The notes below the pieces were generated by a model, which saw nothing but the letters and a program-made list of their open reading frames with translations, was not told where the DNA came from and searched no databases. A DNA stretch of 64,000 nucleotides. Source: Pseudomonas viridiflava (GTDB lineage: Bacteria > Pseudomonadota > Gammaproteobacteria > Pseudomonadales > Pseudomonadaceae). This document shows positions 1 to 9,150 of the stretch, piece after piece. The stretch spans positions 1 through 64,000 of the forward strand of contig NZ_RBTP01000002.1 in the NCBI RefSeq assembly GCF_003702045.1. The letters run 5' to 3'. How positions within the stretch are numbered: position 1 is the stretch's first letter; every line of letters begins with the position of its first letter. The position numbers were made by a program, and so were the translations under genes.

Positions 1-900
1 GATCGTGTCCTGGCCCCAGCCACGACTGAAGCGGTAAGTGTCCGACCCTTCTCCGCCCGAAAGCGCGTCATTGCCCGCACCGCCGTCCAGTACGTCATCG
101 CCGGCATCGCCAGACAGGTAGTCGTTTCCGCTGCCGCCCGCCAGCAAATCAGCGCCGGCACCGCCAGAAAGATTGTCCTGACCATCGCCACCCGACAGGG
201 AGTCAGCCCCCTCCGCGCCATAAAGAATGTCGTTACCAGCGTCCCCCTTCAGGACGTCGTTACCGGCCAGACCATACAACGAGTCGTCACCAAGACCGCC
301 ACTCAAGGTGTCATCCGTGGCATAGCCCCAAATGGAGTCGTTGCCGTCGGTCAACAGCAATGCCATCGACTTGATTTGATCCAGCGACCAGTTCGTGCCA
401 TCGGCAAAACGAATCTCCTCAAGCTTGTAAGCACTATCACCATCACTACTAAAATAACTAGAGACGGTTATTTTGTCGGTGCTCCCGTTCAGCGCAAGAA
501 CCAAATCATCGGAGGAACGGGTAATGACGATATCGCCAGGCAAGATGTCAGATGCGAACTCAATGGCATCAGACTTGTTGGTGCCGGCGTCATAGTTGCC
601 GATCGTGTCCTGACCCCAACCACGACTGAAACGGTAAATGTCCGAATCTTCACCGCCTGAAAGCGTATCATTGCCTGCGCCTCCGTCGAGTACGTCATCG
701 CCAGCATCGCCAGACAAATAGTCGTTTCCGTCGCCACCCGCGAGCAAATCGGCTCCGGCGCCGCCAGAAAGGTTGTCCTGACCACCGCCACCCGACAACG
801 AGTCCGTCCCCTTAGCGCCATACAGAAAGTCGTTGCCCGCATCCCCTTTCAGAATGTCGTCTCCGGCGAGACCATAAAGTAAATCATCCCCCATCCCGCC
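1..900. repeat. Tandem 600-bp module duplication inside RTX gene
   Basis: Bases 1-300 and 601-900 are close copies with a 600-bp period; for example 1-60 and 601-660 differ at only about nine positions. The 200-residue unit contains one block of RTX nonapeptides plus one linker domain. Homology weakens after about 360/960. A third, more diverged unit precedes it (about 1200-1400). Confidence 0.85.
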
Positions 901-3378
901 ACTGATTACGTTGTCGTCAAGATCTCCCCAGAGTTGGTCGTTACCTTCGGTGGTTTGCCCAGACATGGAACGAACTTGTTCAGTCGTCCAAAAACTCCCA
1001 TCCTCAAACTGAATTCTATCTAATGAGTAGTCGCTGCCATCTGGCGCTAGATCATTAAAATAACCCTGAACTGTAATTCTATCTTGCGCATTCTTTACAA
1101 AAAGAATTAGATCATAGTCACTACGTTTAACTAGAATATCGCCTTGTGAAATTCCGGCACCAAATAGAATCCTATCTAGCCTCTCACCTACAGGATCGGA
1201 ATCCATATTAAGAATTGTATCTTTACCGTCCCCAACATTAAAATTATAGGTATCTGAGCCACCACCACCTGAGAGATAGTCATCACCCAAGCCACCATAT
1301 AAATCATCATCTCCTTCACCACCAAAAATACTGTCATTACCCGACATACCCATGAGATAATCATCAGATAAAGTACCGCTCAAAAAATCACTGCCAAAAC
1401 CGCCGAAATTCCGGACCCCAATAATAGAGAGCAAATTTAAAAAGTCACCCCCGCCCTCTTTCCCGGAGTTCCTGAGCTCTTTTAATAAAATCTGACCAAA
1501 ATCACCAGAACCATTCAATGCATTAGAAAGCTCTGCGATAAGCACCTGACCTTTCTCGTGATCCACATCAAATTGAGTTTTAAGCTTAACAACAACAGAT
1601 GAAACATCCCATTGAACTCCATCTTCAGCATAGGTTCCTTCGAGCCCGCCAAGTAGTGATGCCAAATGAGTTTGTAGCATTATCTTGCCATAAACAGCAG
1701 TAGCTAAACTGTCAAATGCTTCGTTCAGCTTCGACACTGCTACTGGCCCCATTGGGTCGGGGGTGCCTGCACTAGTGAAGTATTTTTCCCCTAAAAAAGC
1801 CTCTAAAGTAAAAAGCTTACGTGCATCGCCAATCATACTTCCCCGGCTTGCAGGATCGAGATCCTGGACACCAGCCCAATGATATATAATATCTAAAATC
1901 AGCTTCTGCCTAACAGATATATCTTGCTCATTTCTGAACGACTCGACCAACGTTACAAGGATTTTGTCACGAGCCATTGCCTGCTGCAGGTCATAGACAT
2001 TTCCGAAACCATCAACATTAGGAAAAGATACTATTTCATGCGGAACTTCAGCACTAAGCTTATTGACAGTATCCGTAGCATCAACATCAAACCAGACATC
2101 CTCTATTGCAGCAACAGAACCGTCAATTCGAGTATAACTCCCTAATTGACGATGATCATTATCATTGGAATCCAGCATATTCTGAGGTGCATTTCCGCTA
2201 GCGTCTGGCTTACTAGAATCGAAGTAAGACAAGTTGATTGAGGCAACTTTTGCTTGAGCAAGAGTTAATAGCTCACCCTCACTTACGACACCATCAGAGT
2301 TCTTATCAACCCATACATTAAGCTCTGAGAAAGCATTATCATGAGAATCAAAAACACCATCTTTGTTACTATCAAGCTCAGATAATGCCAAAAATCCGTT
2401 TGCGGCTTTCTTATCTACTGAAATGCTCGTCTTATTTCCAAAAAGCTCAGCGCCAGAATCAATCTTCCCATCACGATTCCTATCATAAACCAATAGGCCA
2501 TCATCTACGCCGACCCATCCCGTGCTTTCTAAAAATCCATTACCATCGTGATCAAAGTGAACTCCGGCATCGGTAGAAAGCGTTTCAACTCCATCCCCAT
2601 CCAAATCTAGTATCAGGGGGCTAGCGGTTGACTCAGCCTCTCCAAAAGCCTCTTCGATCTTTTCGACCTGACCGTCAGGGACTTTTTCAAAGAAATCATC
2701 TGGAAAAATATGCAACGGGTACATTATATCTTCAATACTTTGATAAGTTCCCCCACCATCACTATCGTACTGCCCGCCAAGCTTGAAAAAATCACCCTGA
2801 ATACCAAACTCAAAACTTCCAGACTCTGTTTTTGTAATGCCATCTTGGCCATCTGTTGTTGACTTATCGAACTTAAAGCTTCCTCCTTTTGTATCAAGAT
2901 TAAAAGTAAAGCCTTTCCCATCATTAAAACTCCCCCCAAAACCGTAACCATCTTCGTTTTTAAAAAACTTTCCAGAAGTCGTCGATCCATCACCATTTGG
3001 GAAACCTACATTATAGTTCCCATTGCCGTCCGGTTCCAAATCAAGCTGCTGTTTAACCCCCGTCTTAGTGTCTTGATATCCTATACCAAAACCGACGCCA
3101 CCAGCGTCGTCTTTAAACCTGGTTAGTTCTAACTGCCCATTGGGAGTCTTAATTGATACCGAATCAGGATTTCCGGTTTTATCGACACCTAACCCCACGC
3201 TGGTGTCTTTCCCAGCTGGAAACATTAACTTTACAGAAGTGCCAGCCCCGTCGGACGGCCTGGTTTCTGTCTGAATTCCGATCCCATGGCCGTCTGATGC
3301 CTCCCCATGTATAGTGATTCCTGTGCTCTCACTATAAGATACTTTTGCACCGACTGAATAACCCGGACGACCCGACAT
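1..3378 (-). CDS. RTX/EF-hand calcium-binding exoprotein, C-terminus beyond window
   Basis: One uninterrupted minus-strand frame runs off the left edge (1126 codons visible). The likely start is ATG at 3378, preceded by an AGGGG Shine-Dalgarno; an in-frame stop lies at 3441-3439, so only TTG or ATT starts could lie upstream. No signal peptide is visible, as expected for type I secretion. The first 220 residues are Gly/Asp-rich. Around residues 255-320 are EF-hand-like loops (DLDGDGVET, DHDGNGFLE, DRNRDGKID, DKNSDGVV). After an alpha-helical middle, glycine-rich nonapeptides (GGxGxDxLx) begin near residue 670 and recur in modules separated by a region like the haemolysin-type calcium-binding related domain (SDxYRFSRGWGQDTI). 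Such proteins are secreted toxins, adhesins or enzymes that fold on calcium; no catalytic domain is visible here. The type I secretion genes at 5.3-10.6 kb are the likely exporter. Confidence 0.85.
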   Translation of the reverse strand, partial: MSGRPGYSVGAKVSYSESTGITIHGEASDGHGIGIQTETRPSDGAGTSVKLMFPAGKDTSVGLGVDKTGNPDSVSIKTPNGQLELTRFKDDAGGVGFGIGYQDTKTGVKQQLDLEPDGNGNYNVGFPNGDGSTTSGKFFKNEDGYGFGGSFNDGKGFTFNLDTKGGSFKFDKSTTDGQDGITKTESGSFEFGIQGDFFKLGGQYDSDGGGTYQSIEDIMYPLHIFPDDFFEKVPDGQVEKIEEAFGEAESTASPLILDLDGDGVETLSTDAGVHFDHDGNGFLESTGWVGVDDGLLVYDRNRDGKIDSGAELFGNKTSISVDKKAANGFLALSELDSNKDGVFDSHDNAFSELNVWVDKNSDGVVSEGELLTLAQAKVASINLSYFDSSKPDASGNAPQNMLDSNDNDHRQLGSYTRIDGSVAAIEDVWFDVDATDTVNKLSAEVPHEIVSFPNVDGFGNVYDLQQAMARDKILVTLVESFRNEQDISVRQKLILDIIYHWAGVQDLDPASRGSMIGDARKLFTLEAFLGEKYFTSAGTPDPMGPVAVSKLNEAFDSLATAVYGKIMLQTHLASLLGGLEGTYAEDGVQWDVSSVVVKLKTQFDVDHEKGQVLIAELSNALNGSGDFGQILLKELRNSGKEGGGDFLNLLSIIGVRNFGGFGSDFLSGTLSDDYLMGMSGNDSIFGGEGDDDLYGGLGDDYLSGGGGSDTYNFNVGDGKDTILNMDSDPVGERLDRILFGAGISQGDILVKRSDYDLILFVKNAQDRITVQGYFNDLAPDGSDYSLDRIQFEDGSFWTTEQVRSMSGQTTEGNDQLWGDLDDNVISGGMGDDLLYGLAGDDILKGDAGNDFLYGAKGTDSLSGGGGQDNLSGGAGADLLAGGDGNDYLSGDAGDDVLDGGAGNDTLSGGEDSDIYRFSRGWGQDTIGNYDAGTNKSDAIEFASDILPGDIVITRSSDDLVLALNGSTDKITVSSYFSSDGDSAYKLEEIRFADGTNWSLDQIKSMALLLTDGNDSIWGYATDDTLSGGLGDDSLYGLAGNDVLKGDAGNDILYGAEGADSLSGGDGQDNLSGGAGADLLAGGSGNDYLSGDAGDDVLDGGAGNDALSGGEGSDTYRFSRGWGQDTI

Positions 3379-3774
3379 ACCTACCCCTGCAATAGATAAA
3401 GCAGCGCCCAAAATATGAGAGCTACAAATTTTGAATTTTTAGCCAACGTAATTTATTTGTAGCTTTGAGACGTGTGAAGGATGTGGGGAATAGATAGTCC
3501 TTTGGAGAGTTAACCATTGGATGCCCACTAAACCTTTCTCACAACGGACGAGATCACGGGCTATAATAATATAAAAACACCCAGTAATGGCAATTAGCTA
3601 TTCCTATCAGTCTAGTTTCTTCGATATTCTATCCATATAGCGGCGGCTACCATAGGGCGTTAACACCGTCTAAAACCAGATAGCAGAGAAAATTTTGAAA
3701 TGTTACTATCGCTTTTTTTCAGCTAAAATCGTTCTCTATCATTGGCTTAAGACACCTTACAGAGATCCAAAACT
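3379..3774. promoter_or_regulatory. Divergent intergenic region with inverted repeat
   Basis: This AT-rich 396-bp spacer separates the RTX gene (minus) from the Sel1-repeat gene (plus) and must hold both promoters. It contains a perfect 10-bp inverted repeat, AGCTACAAAT at 3420-3429 and ATTTGTAGCT at 3455-3464, with a 25-bp spacer. The repeat lies about 42 bp upstream of the RTX ATG. It could be an operator or a 5'-UTR hairpin. No gene is seen. Confidence 0.4.
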
Positions 3775-5250
3775 GTGAAACGATTATTATACTTGGTGGC
3801 ATTATCAACCCTCTCCATCTCTGTGTGCACTCGCGCGTCGTTAAATGACGCAATTCAAGCAATTGAAAAAAAAGACTACGCAGTAGCGATTACCTTTTTA
3901 ACTCCGGAAGTAAAAAATGGTTCGGCAGTAGCAGCCCGATATCTCGCAAGTCTTTACCTCGCAGGTGAAGGAATTCCTCAAAATTACGACGAGGCATTTC
4001 GCCTTTATGCCTTAGCTGCTAAACGAGGAGATTTATTTTCAGAAGGTGAGCTAGGATTTTTCTACGAAAAAGGTTTGGGGATCAAACAAGACTATATCAA
4101 GGCTGCTAAACAATACAAGAAAGCAGCAGATGGGGGTGTACCTGAGGCGATGCACGCATTATCCATACTGTACGACAAAGGTATTGGAGTACAGAAAGAC
4201 CAGAAGAAAGCTTTAGCACTGCTGGAACAAGCTGCCGAAAAGAACGATGCACGAGCACAAAATGAGCTTGGAATTAAATATGCTACGGGAACTGGAGTAA
4301 TCAAGAACACAATTAAAGCATTCGAGCTATTTCGTTTAGCCGCAGAACAGAAAAATGCTGGTGCTCAGTTAAATCTTGGATATGCGTACAGCAAAGGACT
4401 CGGTGTAGCCCAAAACCCGTCCGAAGCCATACGCTGGTATACAATGAGTGCTGAGCAAGGTATTGCAGACGCTCAATTTATGTTAGGGCAAATATACGAA
4501 GTAGGGATAGGTACTGAACCCGACTATAAGTTGTCTCTTCAGTGGTATAGACGAGCGGCGAAACAAGCTGGGGGTTATGCAAGCTTTAAAATAGGATTTT
4601 TTTACTTAGAAGGAATGGGTGTCAATAAAGATCCTGAAGAAGCTGCGAAGTGGTTCACCGAAGCAGCCAATCAAGACATAGATTTTGCTCAAGCAGCCTT
4701 AGGAGATCTTTATGAAACCGGAAACGGAGTGAAAAAAGACGAAAAAATTGCAATTGCACTTTACCGAAAGGCGGCAGCACATAGGTCTCCAATGGGAATG
4801 TACCGTTTGGCAATAATGCTTAAGGATGGTCGAGGAGCACCGCAAGACTACGTGCAATCTGCTGCCTTGCTGGAACAACTTGCAAATATGGGTGCAAGTG
4901 AAGCTCAGGCCCAGCTGGGATTATTCTATGAAAATGGGCTAGGCGTTGAACAAGACTATCAGCGCGCAATTTCATTGTATAAATTGGCATCTAGCGACAA
5001 AGACAACACAGGTTTTGCGTTTGAATATTTAGGTTTTGCTTATGAGAAAGGGCATGGTGTACAAAGAAGTGCTGTCATTAGCTACGCTTTACTACGAAGC
5101 GTGCTTTTTAAGCATCCCGAAAGATCCTACATAAATGAACATCTGGAAAAATTATCAAGCAACATGAGCAGCAGTGAAATCGAGAACGCGAAAAATCTCG
5201 CTTTTAAAATAAACCTAAAAGGACTAGATGTAATCGAGAAATATAATTAA
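3775..5250 (+). CDS. Sel1-like repeat protein, exported
   Basis: 491 residues from a GTG start. The N-terminus is a classical signal peptide (MKRLLYLVALSTLSISVCTRA, cleavage probably after Ala-21); no lipobox. The rest is a run of about eleven Sel1-like repeats of 36 residues, recognisable by the recurring A...LG..YE.G.GV..D...A..W/LY..AA pattern. Sel1 proteins are alpha-solenoid protein-binding scaffolds, often in envelope or signalling complexes. It lies between an RTX exoprotein gene and the type I secretion genes, convergent with hlyD. A periplasmic accessory or regulatory role for the secreted protein is possible, but only context supports that. Confidence 0.85.
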   Translation: MKRLLYLVALSTLSISVCTRASLNDAIQAIEKKDYAVAITFLTPEVKNGSAVAARYLASLYLAGEGIPQNYDEAFRLYALAAKRGDLFSEGELGFFYEKGLGIKQDYIKAAKQYKKAADGGVPEAMHALSILYDKGIGVQKDQKKALALLEQAAEKNDARAQNELGIKYATGTGVIKNTIKAFELFRLAAEQKNAGAQLNLGYAYSKGLGVAQNPSEAIRWYTMSAEQGIADAQFMLGQIYEVGIGTEPDYKLSLQWYRRAAKQAGGYASFKIGFFYLEGMGVNKDPEEAAKWFTEAANQDIDFAQAALGDLYETGNGVKKDEKIAIALYRKAAAHRSPMGMYRLAIMLKDGRGAPQDYVQSAALLEQLANMGASEAQAQLGLFYENGLGVEQDYQRAISLYKLASSDKDNTGFAFEYLGFAYEKGHGVQRSAVISYALLRSVLFKHPERSYINEHLEKLSSNMSSSEIENAKNLAFKINLKGLDVIEKYN

Positions 5251-5261
5251 TGGCGGGCGTA

Positions 5262-5286
5262 GCCATTCACACGACTGCTGAATGGC
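5262..5286. terminator. Hairpin between convergent Sel1 and hlyD genes
   Basis: GCCATTCA (5262-5269) pairs with TGAATGGC (5279-5286) across a 9-nt loop, 12 bp after the Sel1 stop and before the hlyD stop; a short T-run follows in the plus direction. It is a probable bidirectional transcription end. Confidence 0.45.
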
Positions 5287-5321
5287 GCATTGCTTTTAGC
5301 TTATGACCGAGAGAACCAAAG

Positions 5322-6743
5322 CTATCTTTCCTGGAGAGATTCGGACATATGCTGCTTTAAAGGGCTTAAAAAATATTCAATAATAAAACGCTTATCAGTC
5401 TTTACTTCTGCCGTAACGGCCATCCCGGGAGTCAACTCAAATTGCTTCCCATCAACTAACAAATGATTCTGCTTCAAGCGAATTTTGCTGCTGTAGAGAA
5501 GGCCACGTTTCTCATCCTCAATCGCATCTCTTGAAACGCTAACCACCTCCCCTTCAATGGTTCCATATTTTGTGAACGTAAAAGTCTCTACTTTTACTGT
5601 CACATCCTGTCCTACATGAACAAACCCGACATCCTTATTTTCCAGCATAGCCTCGACCTCAACGGATACATCCGAAGGCACCAACATCATCAACGGTTGA
5701 GCGGGCGTAACAACACCACCAACAGTATGGATATTCAATTGCTGTACGGTGCCATCTACTGGGGCTTCGACAGTAGTCAAATCTTCCTGATACCTAGCTT
5801 TCGATAACTCCTGACTCAAGGAAGCAACCTTCTGATCCGCTTGTTGCAACAAATCAAGCATCGCTCTTCTGGTCTGAGCGACAACACCGTCCCTTCTCCG
5901 CTCCGCTTGTTGGCGCGCAGCATTTGACTGCAAAACACTTATCTGTTGAACGGCAAGCTGACGCTCTAAGTCAAGTCGAGCTTGTTCTTTTTCCAAGTAC
6001 GCGTGGCGAGCGATATATTGCTTCTGCAGTAGATGCTCGTAGTCTTGGGCAAGCTTTGTGGCGATGGGCAAAGTCTTTTGCAAACTCGCCACCTGCGCAC
6101 GAGCGGCTTGAATGTCAGCTTGGCGCTGCAGTATCTCCGTTTCCCCCTGTTCCAGGTTACTTCGGTATTCCTGATATTGCCCCTGAAGCCATCGCTCGGC
6201 TGCTAGGACATGCTCAGGATCACCACCGAGAATGGTATCAGCGAGAGATCGCGGCGCATGGTTACCATTAATGGCATCTAGCATCGCCCCAGCGCGAGCA
6301 CTATCAATGCGAGCAGCGAGGAGATCGCTTTCAATTTTTCCAACATCTGCGTCCGCCGACGTAGAGTCCAATTCAAGAAGAAGCTGGCCAGCTTTGACCA
6401 CTTGCCCGTCGTTCACGTAGATCGCCCGTACTACCGCAGTCTCACTCGACTGAATGATCTTGGTTTTGCCACTTGGGATAACTTTCCCATTTGCGGTAGC
6501 TACGATGTCGATTTTACCAACGCAGGCCCATATCAATAACAGAGTGGCAAAGAGGATGATCGCCCAGATAAATATGCGAGGAGCTGGGTGCACCGGCTGA
6601 TCTTGCAGTTCAAGAGCAGCAGGCAGAAATTGAACTTCATGCGCCAAACGCTTAGGCGCATCCATTTCCTTACGTCGGCGCCAAGAGTTACGCCAAGCTC
6701 TTCGGTAGCTCTGCCCCAACCCCGATTTCTGTACGTCAGCCAT
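5322..6743 (-). CDS. hlyD: HlyD-family type I secretion membrane fusion protein
   Basis: 473 residues starting at ATG 6743, with GGGAGGT just upstream. The ATG lies inside the end of the ABC transporter gene (8-bp overlap), indicating translational coupling; a GTG six bases further up is less likely. Layout: short basic cytoplasmic N-terminus, one membrane segment near residues 55-75 (WAIILFATLLLIWACVG), a biotinyl-lipoyl-like half-motif (IYVNDGQVVKAGQLLLELD), a long coiled coil (about 150-310), then the second lipoyl half and beta-barrel. HlyD-type adaptors link the inner-membrane ABC exporter to a TolC channel. Last gene of the tolC-hlyB-hlyD operon; the RTX protein at the left edge is the obvious substrate. 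Confidence 0.92.
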   Translation of the reverse strand: MADVQKSGLGQSYRRAWRNSWRRRKEMDAPKRLAHEVQFLPAALELQDQPVHPAPRIFIWAIILFATLLLIWACVGKIDIVATANGKVIPSGKTKIIQSSETAVVRAIYVNDGQVVKAGQLLLELDSTSADADVGKIESDLLAARIDSARAGAMLDAINGNHAPRSLADTILGGDPEHVLAAERWLQGQYQEYRSNLEQGETEILQRQADIQAARAQVASLQKTLPIATKLAQDYEHLLQKQYIARHAYLEKEQARLDLERQLAVQQISVLQSNAARQQAERRRDGVVAQTRRAMLDLLQQADQKVASLSQELSKARYQEDLTTVEAPVDGTVQQLNIHTVGGVVTPAQPLMMLVPSDVSVEVEAMLENKDVGFVHVGQDVTVKVETFTFTKYGTIEGEVVSVSRDAIEDEKRGLLYSSKIRLKQNHLLVDGKQFELTPGMAVTAEVKTDKRFIIEYFLSPLKQHMSESLQER

Positions 6744-8892
6744 GACCACCTCCCTGTTGCAAGCGATGGAGACGAGAGTAGTGTCCGGCCTGATGGTTCA
6801 GCAGCTCGGCGTGTGTGCCCTGTTCTACGATTTGCCCTCGATCGACGACGACAATCCGATTCGCATCGCGGACAGCTGATAAGCGGTGTGCAATGATGAT
6901 GACAGAGCGTCCCGTGCAGATAGATTTCATATTCTGCTGAACAATGCGCTCAGATTCGTAATCCAAAGCACTCGTTGCTTCATCAAAAATAAGAATGCGA
7001 GGGTTACCCATAAGCGCCCGGGCAATAGCGATACGCTGACGCTGTCCACCCGACAGTGAGGCGCCGTGCTCACCAACCATAGTGTCGTAGCCCTCGGGAA
7101 GCTCAAGAATAAAATCATGCGCTCCGGCCAGCTGTGCGACTTCAATCACGGCTTCCAGTGGAACGCCTGGGTCACTTAAGGCGATGTTTTCCCGGATGCT
7201 ACGGTTGAACAGCATATTGTCTTGCAGCACTACACCAATCTGTCGACGCAACGAAGAAACATCCGCCAGCGCCAAGTCCATTCCATCGACTAGGACACGC
7301 CCCCGCTCAGGCACATAGAGGCGTTGAAGCAATCTTGTCAGCGTACTTTTGCCCGAGCCAGATCTTCCAACGACACCGATAACTTCGCCAGCTTCGATAG
7401 CTAGGCTGATGCCCCGAAGAATTTCAGAGCCATCCGGGCGATAACGAAAATGAACCTCATCGAACTCTATACGCCCCTTTATGGGCGGGAGCGAACTACG
7501 AGTTGCCTGGGTCAATTCAGTACGGGTGTTAAGGATGTCCCCCAGCCGCTGCACAGAAACGCCGGTTTGCTGAAAGTTTGTCCAAAGTTGAGCCAGGCGC
7601 ATGATTGGCTGGGCAACACGCCCAGCAAGCATATTGAAGGCAATCAGTTGCCCAACTGAAAGCTGACCGTCGATGACCAGTCGGGCCCCCAACCAAAGCG
7701 TGGCCACAGTCACTAATTTACCAATCAACGACACGCTCTCGTTGGCGATGGTTGACAAGGTCTGAGTTTTAAACCCTGCTGCCACGTACCCCGCTAACTG
7801 GTTGTCCCATTTCCGAACAGCTTGAGGCTCAACGGCCATCGATTTCAGGGTGTCGATACCGTTAACCGTCTCTACTAGAAATGCTTGGTTTTCCGCACCC
7901 CGAGCAAAACTGTCATTCAGGCGCGCCCTCAATAACGGTGTAATGCAAACCGAAACTAGGATGTACATCGGGAGTGACAAGAGAACGATCAGCGTCAGCC
8001 AACCGCTGTAGTAGAACATCACAGCGATGAAGACCGCAGAGAATAAAACATCGAGAAGCAAGGTAATGGCGTTGCCTGTGATAAAACTCCGAATGTTTTC
8101 GAGCTCTCGCATCCTTGCTACCGAATCCCCTACCCGTCGCGCTTGAAAATAGGAAAGCGGCAGTGTGATCAGATGCCTGAATAACTTGGAGCCTAACTCG
8201 ACGTCGATTCGGCTGGCGGTATGGGCAAACACATAGGATCGCAAGCCCGATAGACTAGACTCGAACAGCATCACACCCGCCAGACCAATCGCGATCACAT
8301 CCAGCGTGGTCAATCCGTGGTGCACCAGCACCTTGTCCATGACGACCTGAAAGAAAAGCGGGGTGATAAGCGAGAAAATCTGTAAAACGAAAGAAATCAG
8401 CAGTACCTCGCCGAGAAGCTTTCGGTATTTAACAACCGCTGGAATAAACCAGGTGAAATCGAAGCGAGAGGACTCACCAGTGATTCCTGCACCAGCTCTT
8501 ATAAAGAGCAGTTGGCCAGCCCAGCGACCAGCCAAGTCCTCAATCGTTATGATCTCGGGGCGCTGAGATCGAGGGTCATGAATGAGCACCTTGCCCTGAT
8601 CTAGACGCGCAACGATAAAAAAATTCCCGTCTTCGCCCTGTGCTATTGCAGGTAAAGGCGTGCGATCCAGCCTATCGATAGCCACTTTTGCAAACTTCGC
8701 CTTGAGGCCCAATTTTTTTGCAGCAAGAAGCAGCTCGGATGGCTGGAGAGCTTCGCCTGAGGAGAATTCGTGGGCTAGTTGCTCAGGGGATGCTGACACC
8801 TGATGAAAACGAGCCAGCATCACGAGCGATGCCAGTCCGGTATCTATTGGTACGGCGTCATTGGAAGCTGCGGCTGGCTCAGTGGCGGTCAT
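6736..8892 (-). CDS. hlyB: HlyB-type ABC exporter with C39-like domain
   Basis: 718 residues from ATG 8892 (AGGGG ribosome site six bases upstream). The open frame continues to 9120, but that extension reads as non-coding. Domains: N-terminal C39-peptidase-like domain (1-130) in which the catalytic Cys position is not Cys (PIDTGLASLVMLAR), so it is a non-proteolytic substrate-docking domain as in HlyB; six-helix ABC transmembrane domain (150-440); ATPase domain with Walker A GRSGSGKST, signature LSGGQRQRIAIARAL, and Walker B ILIFDEATSALD. It energises one-step export of RTX proteins. A 258-bp spacer with no recognisable gene separates it from the tolC-like gene upstream. Confidence 0.93.
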   Translation of the reverse strand: MTATEPAAASNDAVPIDTGLASLVMLARFHQVSASPEQLAHEFSSGEALQPSELLLAAKKLGLKAKFAKVAIDRLDRTPLPAIAQGEDGNFFIVARLDQGKVLIHDPRSQRPEIITIEDLAGRWAGQLLFIRAGAGITGESSRFDFTWFIPAVVKYRKLLGEVLLISFVLQIFSLITPLFFQVVMDKVLVHHGLTTLDVIAIGLAGVMLFESSLSGLRSYVFAHTASRIDVELGSKLFRHLITLPLSYFQARRVGDSVARMRELENIRSFITGNAITLLLDVLFSAVFIAVMFYYSGWLTLIVLLSLPMYILVSVCITPLLRARLNDSFARGAENQAFLVETVNGIDTLKSMAVEPQAVRKWDNQLAGYVAAGFKTQTLSTIANESVSLIGKLVTVATLWLGARLVIDGQLSVGQLIAFNMLAGRVAQPIMRLAQLWTNFQQTGVSVQRLGDILNTRTELTQATRSSLPPIKGRIEFDEVHFRYRPDGSEILRGISLAIEAGEVIGVVGRSGSGKSTLTRLLQRLYVPERGRVLVDGMDLALADVSSLRRQIGVVLQDNMLFNRSIRENIALSDPGVPLEAVIEVAQLAGAHDFILELPEGYDTMVGEHGASLSGGQRQRIAIARALMGNPRILIFDEATSALDYESERIVQQNMKSICTGRSVIIIAHRLSAVRDANRIVVVDRGQIVEQGTHAELLNHQAGHYSRLHRLQQGGGHG

Positions 8893-9150
8893 GAAGCACC
8901 CCTGCAAATTGATGTGGTGCGCACCAGAGCTATTACTAGCGGTTAGCCAGCGCAATATATCTGAACGATACCTGAACCGATACAAAATATTACGAGGCAT
9001 ACCAAAATGACGACGTCCATAAAATTTGGGCGCTAGTGGCACGGAAAAAGGTATGGACGAGGGGCGGCTGTGTGCAGGCGCCACTGATCTTAGCCTACTG
9101 CAAGGGTAATATCTGACCACTCGTACGACGGCGGTGAGCCGAAAAGGAGC

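Noticed and set aside
8893..9120. 76-codon N-terminal extension of the ABC exporter
   Set aside because: Sequence is not protein-like and the ATG at 8892 has a good ribosome site and fits the family's N-terminus.
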